This document shows positions 23,397 to 34,271 of a stretch of 64,000 bases of DNA, one piece after another. The first letter of the stretch is position 1. Each line of letters opens with the position of its first letter. Both the position numbers and the translations under genes were made by a program. The notes under the pieces are model-generated. The model was not told the DNA's origin and made no database searches. It saw only the letters and a list, made by a program, of their open reading frames with translations. The DNA comes from Margaritispora aquatica (Eukaryota; Ascomycota; Leotiomycetes; Helotiales; Discinellaceae). Location: positions 1 through 64,000 of the forward strand of contig VJWN01000039.1 in NCBI GenBank assembly GCA_007644065.1, read 5' to 3'.

Positions 23397-25194
23397 TGAT
23401 GATGATACATCCAGCGCGTTTAATTTCTGAGGAGTTTTGGGTTTGCGCGAATCAGGATCGCGAGGGAAACGAATTGAGGAACTCATTTTTTTGCGAAAAC
23501 AAACAAGCTGATGCAGCTTGCGGTGTAAGTGGATATGTGGGATATGCTTGGCATGCATCAGGGAGTAATTATTCTTTTAATGATGATACCTATTTCTGAT
23601 GATCTGTACTTGGAGCAATAACAATTTATGCTTTTCGAGTCACATCAATTTACCAGCAAAGTTACGGCAAAGTTTGGTAAGCAAAGAGCAACTCAGGATA
23701 TGTTCAGCTATATCGCAATCCCAATGCTTGTTGGCACTCGAGTGTGAGCAATTGGGAAATGATTTGAGTTGGGACACTTTGAGCAGGGTTTATCGTATAT
23801 TGACGAAGACCTTTTTGCACGCACTCTCGCTGTTTTCATGATATATGGTTCCAGTGGGCCATTTGAACCACTGCTGTCATTTTGTTCCCCTTGGCTGTGT
23901 ATTGTATAAGCTTGGGAGCAGGAGACAGGCTTTGGTCTCTTATAGCCAGACATCAGGATCTGGCTCGCTTGACAATAGTCACTTGGTGCAGTCTCCTCCA
24001 ACGATATGTTGCAAGTTTCTACGTTGTCTATTGCTTAAAGGATCTGTCGTGGCTGGCGATCACATATCCAAATTTCGAGTAGTACTGTGTTTTAGCTCTC
24101 GAGTTTGTGTTCTGCCATTGACTGGGCGACTTTCGAGTGTCAAGTTTCACTACGAACTCTTCCACTGTTGAATGAGACTCAGCAGCAGTATCACCCCGTT
24201 TTACTATGTATTAAATATATGTTAGCTGACTATATTGACTCTGTTCATTGAAGGGACTATCCTGAATGTATATAGCAATACCAACCTTTCAGTGCGTGCT
24301 CGTACAATGACAACCTTCTTATCATTCCCAACTCCGAACCAGAATTCTGTACCGGCATAATCTCAGCTCAATACTGACAATTTCTCAATTTGAGCTATTC
24401 TCATGTTCACTTTTGGACCTTCACAATTCGAAATCCATACATGCGCCACATCTCTCAGCAGAATCCCTTGTGCTCAATTCTACCAGCAAGCTGTCACTAT
24501 CGAGGTGAGCTCAAACAATAACTTCCTAGCACATTCTCACCTTTAGCTATCCATTGTCCTGCCTTGAGCATCAAATCACTTTCTCAATTCATTTGCACTT
24601 TTCCTTCATTCAGGTTCCTCCTAAGCACGCCTCGTCAACACTATAAATCCCCCCTCTAAATCAAAACAACAACACAACATTTCCATATCTCAACTTTTTC
24701 CACTTCTACTCCTACCTCGTCAAGCTTCCTACCTCGACAGGTCTACTCTTACTAAAATCACTTCAATCATTGAGATACACTTTCATAGAGATACTAGTAC
24801 GTTCGTTCCTCCATCGCATTCCTCCAACTTCATGTTTTAGCTCCAATTTCATGCACCAAATTATGCTCAACTTCGATTCAAAGCTCTGATATTTTGGTAG
24901 ATCTCCTTCGATACAAGCAACCTGATCCTCTGCCAGCAGAGATACTGAGTGGTACTTACTCCTCTTCAATTCTTCAAAATCTGCCCACCTGTTTTGTTCT
25001 TACAACACCATCCGCGAAATCGCTAATACTTTCAGCTTTGTTCAACAAGAGCAACGAATCTCGACGGCCGGGTTCAACCCTTTCAACATTTCCGGTATCA
25101 CGTTCAGCTTTCTTCCTTTCGGCAACCACACTTCGTTCTACCAACCATCTATCCCTCCGCCTTCGCCTCTCACTTTCGCTTTCCCTTGAACAAC
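23397..25194. other. Intergenic and long leader region, 1.8 kb
   Basis: The first part is the 3' flank of the CFEM-like gene. The second part, from about 24640, has promoter and leader character for the gene at 25195: a TATA box, then CT- and CAA-rich sequence. No frame in between is supported. The 550-bp distance from the TATA box to the ATG suggests a long or spliced 5' leader. Confidence 0.5.
24642..24648 (+). promoter_or_regulatory. Candidate TATA box
   Basis: TATAAAT is followed by pyrimidine-rich and CAA-rich sequence typical of fungal transcription start regions. It would serve the gene starting at 25195. Confidence 0.4.
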
Positions 25195-28100
25195 ATGGTC
25201 TCCCAAGCCAGTTCTCAACCTGGATCTTTCGGCGCTAAGACATCGGTCGACAACTCTTCTCAAGTTCCACCTCCGTCCATACTCGAAAGCATGGTTGCAA
25301 ACGGACTAGCCCGGGCCTTCGATCAAGCTGAAGGAACCACACTGAACACCGTCTCAGTTATCGAGCTAATTCAAGATATGGTCAACCAGAATTCTGCGAC
25401 TCCTTCCCACCAACCTAGCGAAGACATCAGCGCTGCTGGTTTACTAATGGCATTGATCACACACGTCCAAAAGAGCAACCGATCCATCGCTGAGACCAAT
25501 CTCAAGACCGAGTCTGACGGAGTTGTGATGGACCTCCGCACCCGTGTTGCTGTTCTGGAGAATGAGCTCAAGCATGCACAACAAGAGAAGGGTGGGTTGA
25601 TGACTGGATTGACTACGGTCATTGGCCTTATGTCGGATGCTCGCTTAAACGGTCACACACCTCTGGCTGCCACTTCACATCTTCCAGCTATCCCAAAGTC
25701 TCAGGACTTGGAGAAAGAGATCGAGCGGCTCCGAAAGGAAAATAAGGGTCTTCGAAGCAAGGTGCGAGATGCCCACGCCAACAATGCTACGAAATTGCAT
25801 AATTCTGATGCACTACAGGAGTTCCCACCTCCAAAACTGGCAAACGAGCCGACTGTCAAAATCAAGAGCAGTCACGACAGTGTCATAGGTCCGCCTTTCA
25901 CTGTTCGCAAATCTGATGGACAGAACTTGCTTTCTACCGCACTTGAATTGGCTGGCAGCTGGGCCATCAAGCAGCAGGGTCTTTCACCATGTGAAGGATT
26001 TGTTAGTGACCCTTTAACCAATGGACCGGGAACCTCAGCTGATTCTGATAATTTGCAAAGCAAGAATGTTGATGTTGGAATTCGAAGTCTGGAGGATATC
26101 CTCGAAGGTGAGGAATTCGGTGATCCAACTGTTCTTCCTCCAACTCCTACGATTCAAGCCAAGTCCCAATCTACCTTGCCCTCAGACGAACCAGGACCCG
26201 ATTTTTACCTTCCAGATGGCTTCGACATTAGCGACGAGCAATGTATTGACGAAGCTGTCGCCGCCATGAACAAGTTCAACAATTTCCCAGCCCCTGGTGT
26301 TCTCAAGGTCGGAGGAAATGCTCTCAACAGTGTTCGAGGCTATGATCCCACTGCACCGATTGCCCCACTTGGACCTCGAGGCTGGATTGACAACGGAAAC
26401 CCTCGTCGTCAAGGAAAGCCACTCTATAGCCATCGTCGCAACCAATGCCGAGACCTTGATGCTGAGCGTGCTCAGTATGAGGACTGTATCCAGGATGATC
26501 AACTCAGCTTCCCGAACTCCATGTGGGAGACCAAGGAGGAGCGAGAGTCTGTTTTGCGGAACCATCTCATGGCCTGTGGAAATAGCAAAGAGTTGCGGTT
26601 CCCTGACTTCTTTCGATATGGGATCCAGTTCGTGCCTGGGAAGGACGATGGAAATTTCATGCGAACTGTTCACATCGAAGGCCTGCCGGTTAATATCGAG
26701 ATGCGAGACCTGTTGGCAAGGGTTAGAGGCGGGGACGTTATGAGCGCTACCATTTTGGATACCAAGAAGATAGTGGGCTCAATGAGTGCAACTGTTGTGT
26801 TCAAGCTAGAAGCTGATGCTTTGGAGTATGTCAAATGGATTGCTGGTCATCCACTGACTTTCACCTCCAGCGAGGATGAAACCAAGCACCCAGTCACAGT
26901 CACTCTGATCTCGACTCCAACATTCCCGCCAAACCCACGCATCAAGTCCCGTCTCTCGATCTCCAGTAGATGCATCTGCATTCCTAATTTCCCAGCCGAA
27001 ATCCCCATCAAATCAGTCAAGATGGACATCGGAGCCGGCAGCAAGTCACGCAACGAGCCCATGATTGAAATATGGCTCGACGAAAACAATGCCTTGCGCA
27101 TGGAATTCTGTAGCATCGCAATTGCTGTGTCCGCCATGGATATTCTATCTTCGCGCCACAACTATCGTAACCTGGGAGTTGAAGTGAAGTTCGAGAATGA
27201 CCCTTGTGCTGGGCCTGTCGAAGAGCTGTTGGGAGATGTTGAGCCTCGACCAACTTTATCACTTGATGAACTACTGAAGGGTCGAAAGGCTATTGAGACT
27301 CCTGATGTTGAGGATAAGCCAGTGTTAGCCCTTAATACCAAGATCGATATCCCGAGCTTCAAGGGAGAGAAGCTGAACACTGCCAGCTGGGCCGATGAGG
27401 TGATCGACGAGATTGAAGCTGGTAATGAATGTGGAACTGCTGTGGAAGTAGTTTCACCAACTCCTAAGGTGTCTACGTGTGTCACCGTTGAAACCCTGAA
27501 GCTTCTTAACGATGAATCCAACTTTGGTTTGGCAGGTCTCGCTGGTAGTAGGTACGCCACTCCAGCAGGCTCAGCAGGTGGTAAATTGGTGGCGCCAGTA
27601 GGACTATCGCGCAGCAAATACGCCAGTCAAGTAAGTCCGGCAAGAAATCGAGCTGGAACTGAGATTTCTGGGGGTGTGGATTCACCACCTTCTAGGACTT
27701 CAACATGTGTCACTGTCGAGACACTTAAGCTTCTTGATAGTCAAACAAACTTCGGTCTGGCAGGTCTCTCTGGTAGTAGGTTCGCCACTCCAGCTAGCTC
27801 AACAAGTTATCAATCTCCACCATCAGCGGGACTCTTGGGTAGCAATTATGCATCTCCAGCCGGTTCAACCAATAGCAGCCGCGTCCCATCAGGTGGTCTT
27901 TCGCGCAGCAAGTATGCAACACCAAATGTTCCCTCAAGTAAAAAAACCGCATCACCACCGATCAGTCCTTCAAGTAGCAAATATGCAAAGCCAATGGGTC
28001 TATCAGGCAGCAGATGCGCACCGGCCACCGTCTCTCCTCCAAACTCGCTACCACCACTGTCTACTTTGACCTGCCAATCCTCCAAAGATATGCCTCTAGC

Positions 28101-28551
28101 CAATTCGCCACCACGTCTGACTCTGGATGAACTCATCGCAGAGGACTCCATCTCAAATATCGACTCGGAGGCAGGATCTGGCTCGGGGGCGGAGTCGCAT
28201 GCCATTCCAACTGTGTCTACTCCATCAGAAAGACACCTTGCAACCTCGCCCATTAATGCTGGAGACGGAAGCGAGAAGCCAGAAACTAGATTTGCTGAGA
28301 CCAAACTAGCCGCTTCTGAGATAAGCACCAAAGACGTGTCCACTCTCTCTACAACCGAGCTCGAGAAAAAGGCATTCGCAACTACTGAGTCTGAGCTGGC
28401 CAAGAATCCACGACGCTCTTTCGGCAAGTTCACCCCTCCCACCCTTAAGCGAGAGAAGGTTAGAATTAAGTCAAAGAATCCTGCATTCAAGGCTACAAAC
28501 ATGAACGGTGGCATGAACGAAGATGAGATTGAGCTTCAGGAAGAGCTTTAG
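25195..28551 (+). CDS. RRM-like large protein with internal repeats
   Basis: One uninterrupted frame of 1118 residues. I chose the ATG at 25195; the frame extends upstream only by a TTG. Residues ~1-110 are polar. Two short coiled-coil stretches follow (VAVLENELKHAQQEKG near 125 and LEKEIERLRKENKGLRSK near 170). Residues ~489-570 read like a degenerate RNA-recognition motif (MRTVHIEGLPVNIEMRDLL, then VVFKLEADALEYVKWI), and a second similar fold may follow at ~590-680. The C-terminal third is Ser/Pro-rich and contains two near-identical copies of CVTVETLKLL...NFGLAGL.GSR.ATPA, at ~760 and ~837. Many shorter SR/SK-YA-TP/SP units are also present. The family appears fungal. RNA binding is an inference. 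Confidence 0.85.
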   Translation: MVSQASSQPGSFGAKTSVDNSSQVPPPSILESMVANGLARAFDQAEGTTLNTVSVIELIQDMVNQNSATPSHQPSEDISAAGLLMALITHVQKSNRSIAETNLKTESDGVVMDLRTRVAVLENELKHAQQEKGGLMTGLTTVIGLMSDARLNGHTPLAATSHLPAIPKSQDLEKEIERLRKENKGLRSKVRDAHANNATKLHNSDALQEFPPPKLANEPTVKIKSSHDSVIGPPFTVRKSDGQNLLSTALELAGSWAIKQQGLSPCEGFVSDPLTNGPGTSADSDNLQSKNVDVGIRSLEDILEGEEFGDPTVLPPTPTIQAKSQSTLPSDEPGPDFYLPDGFDISDEQCIDEAVAAMNKFNNFPAPGVLKVGGNALNSVRGYDPTAPIAPLGPRGWIDNGNPRRQGKPLYSHRRNQCRDLDAERAQYEDCIQDDQLSFPNSMWETKEERESVLRNHLMACGNSKELRFPDFFRYGIQFVPGKDDGNFMRTVHIEGLPVNIEMRDLLARVRGGDVMSATILDTKKIVGSMSATVVFKLEADALEYVKWIAGHPLTFTSSEDETKHPVTVTLISTPTFPPNPRIKSRLSISSRCICIPNFPAEIPIKSVKMDIGAGSKSRNEPMIEIWLDENNALRMEFCSIAIAVSAMDILSSRHNYRNLGVEVKFENDPCAGPVEELLGDVEPRPTLSLDELLKGRKAIETPDVEDKPVLALNTKIDIPSFKGEKLNTASWADEVIDEIEAGNECGTAVEVVSPTPKVSTCVTVETLKLLNDESNFGLAGLAGSRYATPAGSAGGKLVAPVGLSRSKYASQVSPARNRAGTEISGGVDSPPSRTSTCVTVETLKLLDSQTNFGLAGLSGSRFATPASSTSYQSPPSAGLLGSNYASPAGSTNSSRVPSGGLSRSKYATPNVPSSKKTASPPISPSSSKYAKPMGLSGSRCAPATVSPPNSLPPLSTLTCQSSKDMPLANSPPRLTLDELIAEDSISNIDSEAGSGSGAESHAIPTVSTPSERHLATSPINAGDGSEKPETRFAETKLAASEISTKDVSTLSTTELEKKAFATTESELAKNPRRSFGKFTPPTLKREKVRIKSKNPAFKATNMNGGMNEDEIELQEEL

Positions 28552-29195
28552 AGTTGGTTAACTGGTGGGGTTTCATTATGGAGGAATGTTTGCATATTTT
28601 CCTTCTTTATTCATTTGGCCGCCATTCCATGACCTGCTTGTGGAGAATTGAGCGGTATCTCTTTCGAAATGCCCTGTGACAAAGGAGAAGCATAGTTTGC
28701 AAGCTAAGGAAATCACCTCATCTGTATCATTAGAAACTTAGCGATAAGCATTAACATCATACTATTCTATAACAATTCTGATTCGAAATATAAGTGAGGT
28801 ATTGAAGTGGTGAAGTGGGCTGAGCTTGGAACTAATGTGAATGTGTCACACTTTTGTATATAACATCATAAGTGCCAATTTGGAAATAGTTAAGTCAAAA
28901 TAGTGAGTAAAATTGAACGGGAAGAAAGAAACTATGGTATAATTAGTGATTCGCTCAAAGTACCTCATTAGCTACAACTTCTACTTGGAAAATTTAACTT
29001 TAAGCTTGGCAAGGATCACTAATAACAAACAGATGGGGGTCTTTGTTTCGAATATAAATTATAAACACAGAAGGTAGTAGTTAATAATCTATTCTAAGAC
29101 ACTTGCGAATTGTAAAATACAAATGGATATCAATTTAACCAAAGATAGAATCCCACGTCATGCAAACTCCCCACCCCCATTCTTCCCATAACTAC
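28552..29195. other. Convergent intergenic region
   Basis: Shared 3' flank of the RRM-like gene and the dehydrogenase gene. AT-rich, with no coding frame or RNA gene recognised. Confidence 0.5.
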
Positions 29196-30445
29196 TCAAA
29201 CAGCTGGCGACTCAAAGTCCAATGAGTCCCCATCTTTGAGAGAGGTCTGGACGAGATTTTCTCTAGCTTCTAAAAACCTACACGTTAGTTATGGACAAAA
29301 TAGCGAGGTGACCTTTCTGCTCGATGCTTACCTTCTGCAGCGCTCAAAGCGTTTCCCCAAACCTCCAAGGTATGCTCAAACACAAACTTCCCTATTCCTT
29401 GTTCTCGACACGCCGCAAGCACTTCACTGTGCTTACATGGTTCGCCAACTGCATCAATACGATAGACGCCGTTCCCTCTCCCTTCGATTGTAACCGACGA
29501 ATGAGCCGATGGTATCGTTTTCGGGCGATCCACAAAGCCTTCAATCTTGCCCTCTACTTCGTGCACCTTTGCGGCGGGATACCGGCCACTAGTCACCAAA
29601 AACAACGTCCGCTCACCGGCTTCATCAGCAGAAATCGATAGAAAGTGAGCGTACAGAGGCACCACTGCATAGCGAGCAATTTGTGCTGGATACCAGAGGA
29701 GGCCGGGCGTGGTGGCGAGAAGGTGATCGAAAAGTGGCGAGCCCACATTGCCTGGCCAGGAATGAATGAATGAAATGCTGGGATGCTGGCTGGCAAGCTC
29801 TTCAAACATGAGTGTAGTCATAGTGATGGCTGTCCGGGCAGATGTGAACGGATTTTGGCTGTCTTGATGCTCACAAAGAGTCGTGAGTTGTGTAGAGGTG
29901 AGAGGTGCTTCATAACCAGCTCCTAGGATAGAAATCACACGCGGAGCAATGCTGATCTCAAGGAGTGAAACGAGGTTGTATATTAGACGCTGCCTAGCAT
30001 AAAACTGTAGCGAGAGGGAGGCATCTATACCTTCAGAAGTTCCTAGAATGCGTCAGTCTTTGCTTGTTAATGTCTCTTGAGATTACCTACTGTGTCTCTT
30101 GGCCAGACTAAGGTATCCGGGACTCATGCAGAGAATATCCACATGTTTCTCCAGCTTCCCAATTTCTGCACAGACACGATCTACTTCGTGAATGAGCGCG
30201 AGCTGAGCCTCTAGAAAGACAAAAGTTCCTCCTGGATTTATGCTCTTCAATTGGTTGATGATACGATTTGCCTTTTCTCGAGAGCGCCCAATAATGTAGG
30301 CTCGTGGCGCGTTTCCATACTTGGCGAGGGTGCGTAAAGTGCTAAGTCCAACTCCTGCAGTGGCGCCTGCAAATACGGCGACAAGTCCTGGTGGTATAGA
30401 CCCGAGAGCTGAGTTTGAAGTTCTGACGATTTCTAGATTTACCAT
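29196..30445 (-). CDS. Atypical short-chain dehydrogenase/reductase
   Basis: Exons on the minus strand are 30445-30091, 30042-29332 and 29269-29196, giving 379 residues. The junctions restore RTSEGIDASLSLQFYARQRL in the middle and a 24-codon last exon. The last intron has ACTAAC before its acceptor. The N-terminal Rossmann motif is present (VAVFAGATAGVGLSTLRTL), with IGRSREKANRI as the next strand, so NAD(P) binding is likely. The usual catalytic YxxxK is missing: the equivalent helix reads NPFTSARTAITMTTLMFEE, with Thr/Ser where Tyr is expected and no Lys four residues on. The protein may therefore be a pseudo-enzyme or use another residue. Related fungal proteins often lie in metabolite clusters, but no such cluster is visible here. 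Confidence 0.85.
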
Positions 30446-30862
30446 TGTTTTGTTGTGCTATTTGATAGTGAAACTGATTGTTATACTGAGAAGTGATGTA
30501 GATTCTGGAATCTGGGGACATAATATAAGAACCCAAATCGCTGGTTAGCACCTGAGGATCATGAGCAATAATGGCGTGATATGGAGAACTAGGGTTAGTT
30601 TAGAAGCTAGGATAGGATGGCGAAGCTTGGTATCGGGTTCTCAAGGTAAGCTTGTGAAATGGTGTGATGTATGTGTGGTGAGCTACACATCTGATGATGC
30701 AACAGAAGGGTGTGAGAGCATCACATGATCAATGCATCACCTTCACCTCGCTGCATTACTCCCTCATCAGTCTCGATATGATGTCTCGAGATCTCTCGGG
30801 GTACTTCAGTTCAGGAGACATAGCCGTTTCTCTGTTATCAGCGACGGAAAACGTAATGCTCA
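30446..30862. other. Intergenic, 0.4 kb
   Basis: Promoter region of the dehydrogenase gene and 3' flank of the 2EXR gene. No coding frame or distinct regulatory motif recognised. Confidence 0.5.
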
Positions 30863-31558
30863 TTAACTGGTAACTTTTCGTCTCCAGCTACAGGCAAATA
30901 CCACATCGACCTCAGGTTTCACACGAAATCTGAGCACACTAGCACTTCTCTGATTCCAGATGAAGTGATCCGTTCTCCCTTGAAACTCCAAAGGTAGTTC
31001 TCCGTTCGTGTAGAGCTCGATGGCACCCTCTCTTCTCACGTCGACTGGAATCCGTGTGCCAGTATTGCTCAATCGCCAAAGCCACATATTCTCTTGAATG
31101 ATGATCAGCTTCTGGAGTTTGGGAAGAGATTCCAGAGAAGTCAAATTGAGATAGGGAGAGACAGCAAGAGATGTGATTGCATGTGCATCCGAAGATGACA
31201 GCCGAGATAAGAACCGTACTTGATTGCCGAGAAGTTGGTGGTTTATATATATGATATCCAGGCTGCTGTTGAACCGTAGTCCTTCAGGGTAGGACTCGGA
31301 GATGAAACTTTGAGGATATTGATGAAGTATGGCATTTCGAGAGTCGTGGCAGAGATCGAGAAGAGGTATGGGACGATAATGCTGCCGATTGAAGATCAAA
31401 GTGGATTTAGAGTCGTTCCAGCCTAGTTCAAGAACACGAGCTGTCAAGGATAGATGCCATATGCTGTAACGTATTTCGTAAGGGAGATCGAGAAGACTTA
31501 TGACTGAGGACATCGTAATGGAAGGATGAGAGCAGAGAGTGTTGCTGCAGTTGGACAT
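30863..31558 (-). CDS. 2EXR domain protein (first of two)
   Basis: Single exon, 231 residues, from the first ATG of the frame; an internal ATG at residue 16 (MSSVISLLDLPYEIR) is also plausible. LPYEIRYSIWHLSLTARVLE followed by LCHDSRNAILHQYP is the signature of the fungal 2EXR family, named for its double E-x-R pattern and related in layout to F-box proteins. The second half contains SLDIIYINHQLL and a hydrophobic KLQKLIIIQENMWLW segment, as in other members. The biochemical role of the family is not established. The gene is a likely paralogue of the 2EXR gene at 33309-34271 on the same strand. Confidence 0.8.
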   Translation of the reverse strand: MSNCSNTLCSHPSITMSSVISLLDLPYEIRYSIWHLSLTARVLELGWNDSKSTLIFNRQHYRPIPLLDLCHDSRNAILHQYPQSFISESYPEGLRFNSSLDIIYINHQLLGNQVRFLSRLSSSDAHAITSLAVSPYLNLTSLESLPKLQKLIIIQENMWLWRLSNTGTRIPVDVRREGAIELYTNGELPLEFQGRTDHFIWNQRSASVLRFRVKPEVDVVFACSWRRKVTS

Positions 31559-32004
31559 AAGGTACGTCAGGTAATATTGGATTGCTGCTTAAGGAGAACA
31601 TATCATGTGACATTTACCCAGCTGAGGTCTCAGCTACCTGAGGTATCTTACCATTAGAATGCCGCCGCTAACGACTCAAGGGCTAGTTATCGATGAAATT
31701 GATGACTTGGATTGTATCAGTCTGTGAGGTCGAGGACAACTTACAAGCGCCATAAGCAAATAGAAGTGCTTAAAGGACTATAGATTGAGAAATGCGAGCT
31801 AGTAGTCAAGTCATCTCTCTTATTTGCTTCCTACCCTCTAGAAGATTATAAATGGATTAAGCAGACATCAAGCAGCAAATCATCAGGTTTTTGAATGGGA
31901 TCAGATAGGGTCTTTATACCATACATTGTGTTTTGCCAAGTCCCAGATCTGTCTAATTTGAACATAATCCTACACCAACCTCATGCCACCACCGTCATCA
32001 CCAA
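31559..32004. other. Intergenic, 0.45 kb
   Basis: Promoter region of the 2EXR gene and 3' flank of the next minus-strand gene. Nothing specific seen. Confidence 0.5.
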
Positions 32005-32736
32005 TCATTCAATCGTGTCCTCCTCCCACAACGAATTCTCTCCCAAAGACTCAAGGTCATCATGCTTCTTACTATCACCTCCAGCGTCTTCTTTCTCCCC
32101 AAACACTGTATATATCAACTTTTTGCCCTCCCTTATCGCCACCGAGAAAGCTTTGGCACATGCGGCAAACGCAAACACCGAAAAAAGAAAAACAGCAAGT
32201 AGAAAAAGTCGTATTTCCTCTTTGACGCCATGCTCCTGCTGAACACTTTTACGAGTCTTCTGAAGGGCCGCGAGAATCTCGGCGAACTCCAACGCACTCG
32301 TTCGTTTACCGGGCGGCACATCTTTCAATGGTCTGTTTATGTACGAGCTCATCTTAGAGTTCAAGAACGTGCTTATCTTAAAGAGCAAAGAATCCAAAGG
32401 TGATCTCAGAAAGGGTGATCCAATAGTCTTTCCAGGTGGTTTGGACTTCTTACGTGGTTTAAGGTTCGGCATTGAGTTTGAAAATTGTCTGATAGGAGTG
32501 TGGTGCTGATGAGAAGTAAATTGATGTCGCTGCAAGGTGTTTAGGCATGTAATTGTGGGAAGACTAGGCATTCTTGATGGCCCATCGATATTTCTAAGGT
32601 TTTGAATGCCATGCCGGAAAGACCCAAAGACTGCTTTATGGGTGATGTTGTGGAAGCCAGCGTTTTGGTGGTAAAGGTTGCTGTTGCCAGAGCACGCGAT
32701 CAGAGAACGTGTCGAGTATCTCGAGATTGACGCCAT
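32005..32736 (-). CDS. Hypothetical membrane protein, probably mitochondrial
   Basis: Single exon, 243 residues. The frame opens with TTG, so I took the ATG at 32736. The N-terminus (MASISRYSTRSLIA) is rich in Arg and Ser without acidic residues, as in a mitochondrial presequence. Residues ~90-115 are basic (LKPRKKSKPPGK). One helix near 190-212 (LFLLAVFLFSVFAFAACAKAF) is a clear membrane segment, followed by an acidic C-terminal tail (GEKEDAGGDSKKHDDLESL). I do not recognise the family. The two 2EXR genes flank it on the same strand, but spacing gives no sign of functional linkage. Confidence 0.65.
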   Translation of the reverse strand: MASISRYSTRSLIACSGNSNLYHQNAGFHNITHKAVFGSFRHGIQNLRNIDGPSRMPSLPTITCLNTLQRHQFTSHQHHTPIRQFSNSMPNLKPRKKSKPPGKTIGSPFLRSPLDSLLFKISTFLNSKMSSYINRPLKDVPPGKRTSALEFAEILAALQKTRKSVQQEHGVKEEIRLFLLAVFLFSVFAFAACAKAFSVAIREGKKLIYTVFGEKEDAGGDSKKHDDLESLGENSLWEEDTIE

Positions 32737-33308
32737 TCCGCCCTGGCGAGAATTCAAAATCTGAGACGTAGGAATTTGTTCTTAATGACGAGACAGACAA
32801 TGTGATGGGCGATTACATTATTGTTGGATTGAGAACATGATGGAGAAGCTCAGGATCTTACGATGCGACATGTCAATCACAAAAGCTTCTCTTGAAAAGC
32901 CATTGGCCAATCAGGACGTAGCACTCATAGTTACTTTTGCATTAACTTCCTCAAGGCGTTTTGACATTTTCTTCTTCATCTATCTGGTTGCGATTTGTTT
33001 AAACAATCAAAGCAGGAAGCTAATTGTGTTAGGACATTTCAAACTCCATTATTGTGCCTCGCAAGTGATCGCACACAAAGTTGAGTATGAGCAAGCATCC
33101 ACCTGCCTGGCTAAGTGTTGAACACAATTTGAGAAATTAATAGTATCCAGTAAGGACTCTGCAAAGCTTAGATATCCCATTTAACGTCTGATCAACTGCC
33201 AGACAGGGAATATGGATAAGGTTGAACGGCAGCCACAAAGCTCCAATATAGCTTTAGCTACAAGTAATAGACATTGAGCGGCTACAACTCTAAACAAGTA
33301 TGCATAAA
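32737..33308. other. Intergenic, 0.57 kb
   Basis: Promoter region of the membrane protein gene and 3' flank of the second 2EXR gene. No supported feature. Confidence 0.5.
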
Positions 33309-34271
33309 TCAATCGAGACTTGCTGCATCATCCATCGTATCTTCCTCTGCAAGAGAATACCCATAGGCCACCGCTTCCTCTTCGGACGTCTCTCCTTCGG
33401 TGCCGCTATCATATTCACCATCAGTGAGTTGCCCTCCAAACATATCGAAGCCATGATCCTCGAGACTGTCATAGTCACTACCACCATCGATGTTAGCATC
33501 ACAAGCATTCATAATAGACCTCGGGTTTCAGTACCTATCGTCAAGACGTGGAGAACTCCATGGATTCAATGGGTCGTGTGCAGGTTCGTTTTCGTCAAAA
33601 CCTACGGGACACCTCCTCCAACCATACATTGGTTTGACCTTCTTGACTTTCCACAAATCATATTCCTCCGCACCCACTGGCAGAGGGCATATGCCAAACT
33701 TAGGCTTGTCGAGATCAGTTGGTAGCTTTTCGGTGATTTCTATAGGGTGGTCATCCTCTCCGCAGCCAAACGATCTACCTGACATAGCCCGAACGTCGAA
33801 AATAATCTGCAGCTCTGCCAATCCATCCAGACGCCGCATGGCTCTTCTCATATTCACGATAAAATCCTCCTCGGCATCGTCGTCAGCGAGGTCGCTTCCA
33901 GTGTAGTAGCTATCTACTGCCACATATCGCAAGCCCTTCTTCTCCTTTTCCGTGAGTACAGAGAATAGATGTGGGACATCATTTTCCATACCCTCTCCAA
34001 TGTACAATGTATCCAATTCCAGGTTGAAGCGTGTTTTGGCTGGATGGAAGTCTGAGCCAAAGCAAAGCGGATAATATGGCAATACTGCATTTCGAGACTC
34101 TGCGGAGACTTGCAGAGCATGCGGGTAATGAGCTTCAGAGTAGAATCCCTCTGGAAGGTCATAATTGATCTCAACCACTCGAGGTTCCATGGATGCCTTC
34201 CATACTGCGCAGCGAAGCTCAAGGGGAAGGCGTGGAAAGCAGGTAAACTGGCTTGGTGTGTTGGGTGACAT
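33309..34271 (-). CDS. 2EXR domain protein with acidic tail (second of two)
   Basis: Exons on the minus strand are 34271-33535 and 33477-33309, giving 301 residues. The 57-bp intron has a GTACTG donor, a GCTAAC branch and a GGTAG acceptor. FPRLPLELRCAVWKASMEPR followed by VSAESRNAVLPYYP and ELDTLYIG is the 2EXR signature. The C-terminal exon is strongly acidic (EYDSGTEGETSEEEA). An ATG at 34310 would add 13 residues, but a TATAAGAG box only 26 bp upstream of it favours 34271. This protein aligns by eye with the 231-residue product at 30863-31558. Confidence 0.82.

Noticed and set aside
25195..31558. A secondary-metabolite cluster around the dehydrogenase
   Set aside because: No polyketide synthase, peptide synthetase, terpene cyclase or P450 is present nearby; neighbours are an RRM-like protein and 2EXR proteins.
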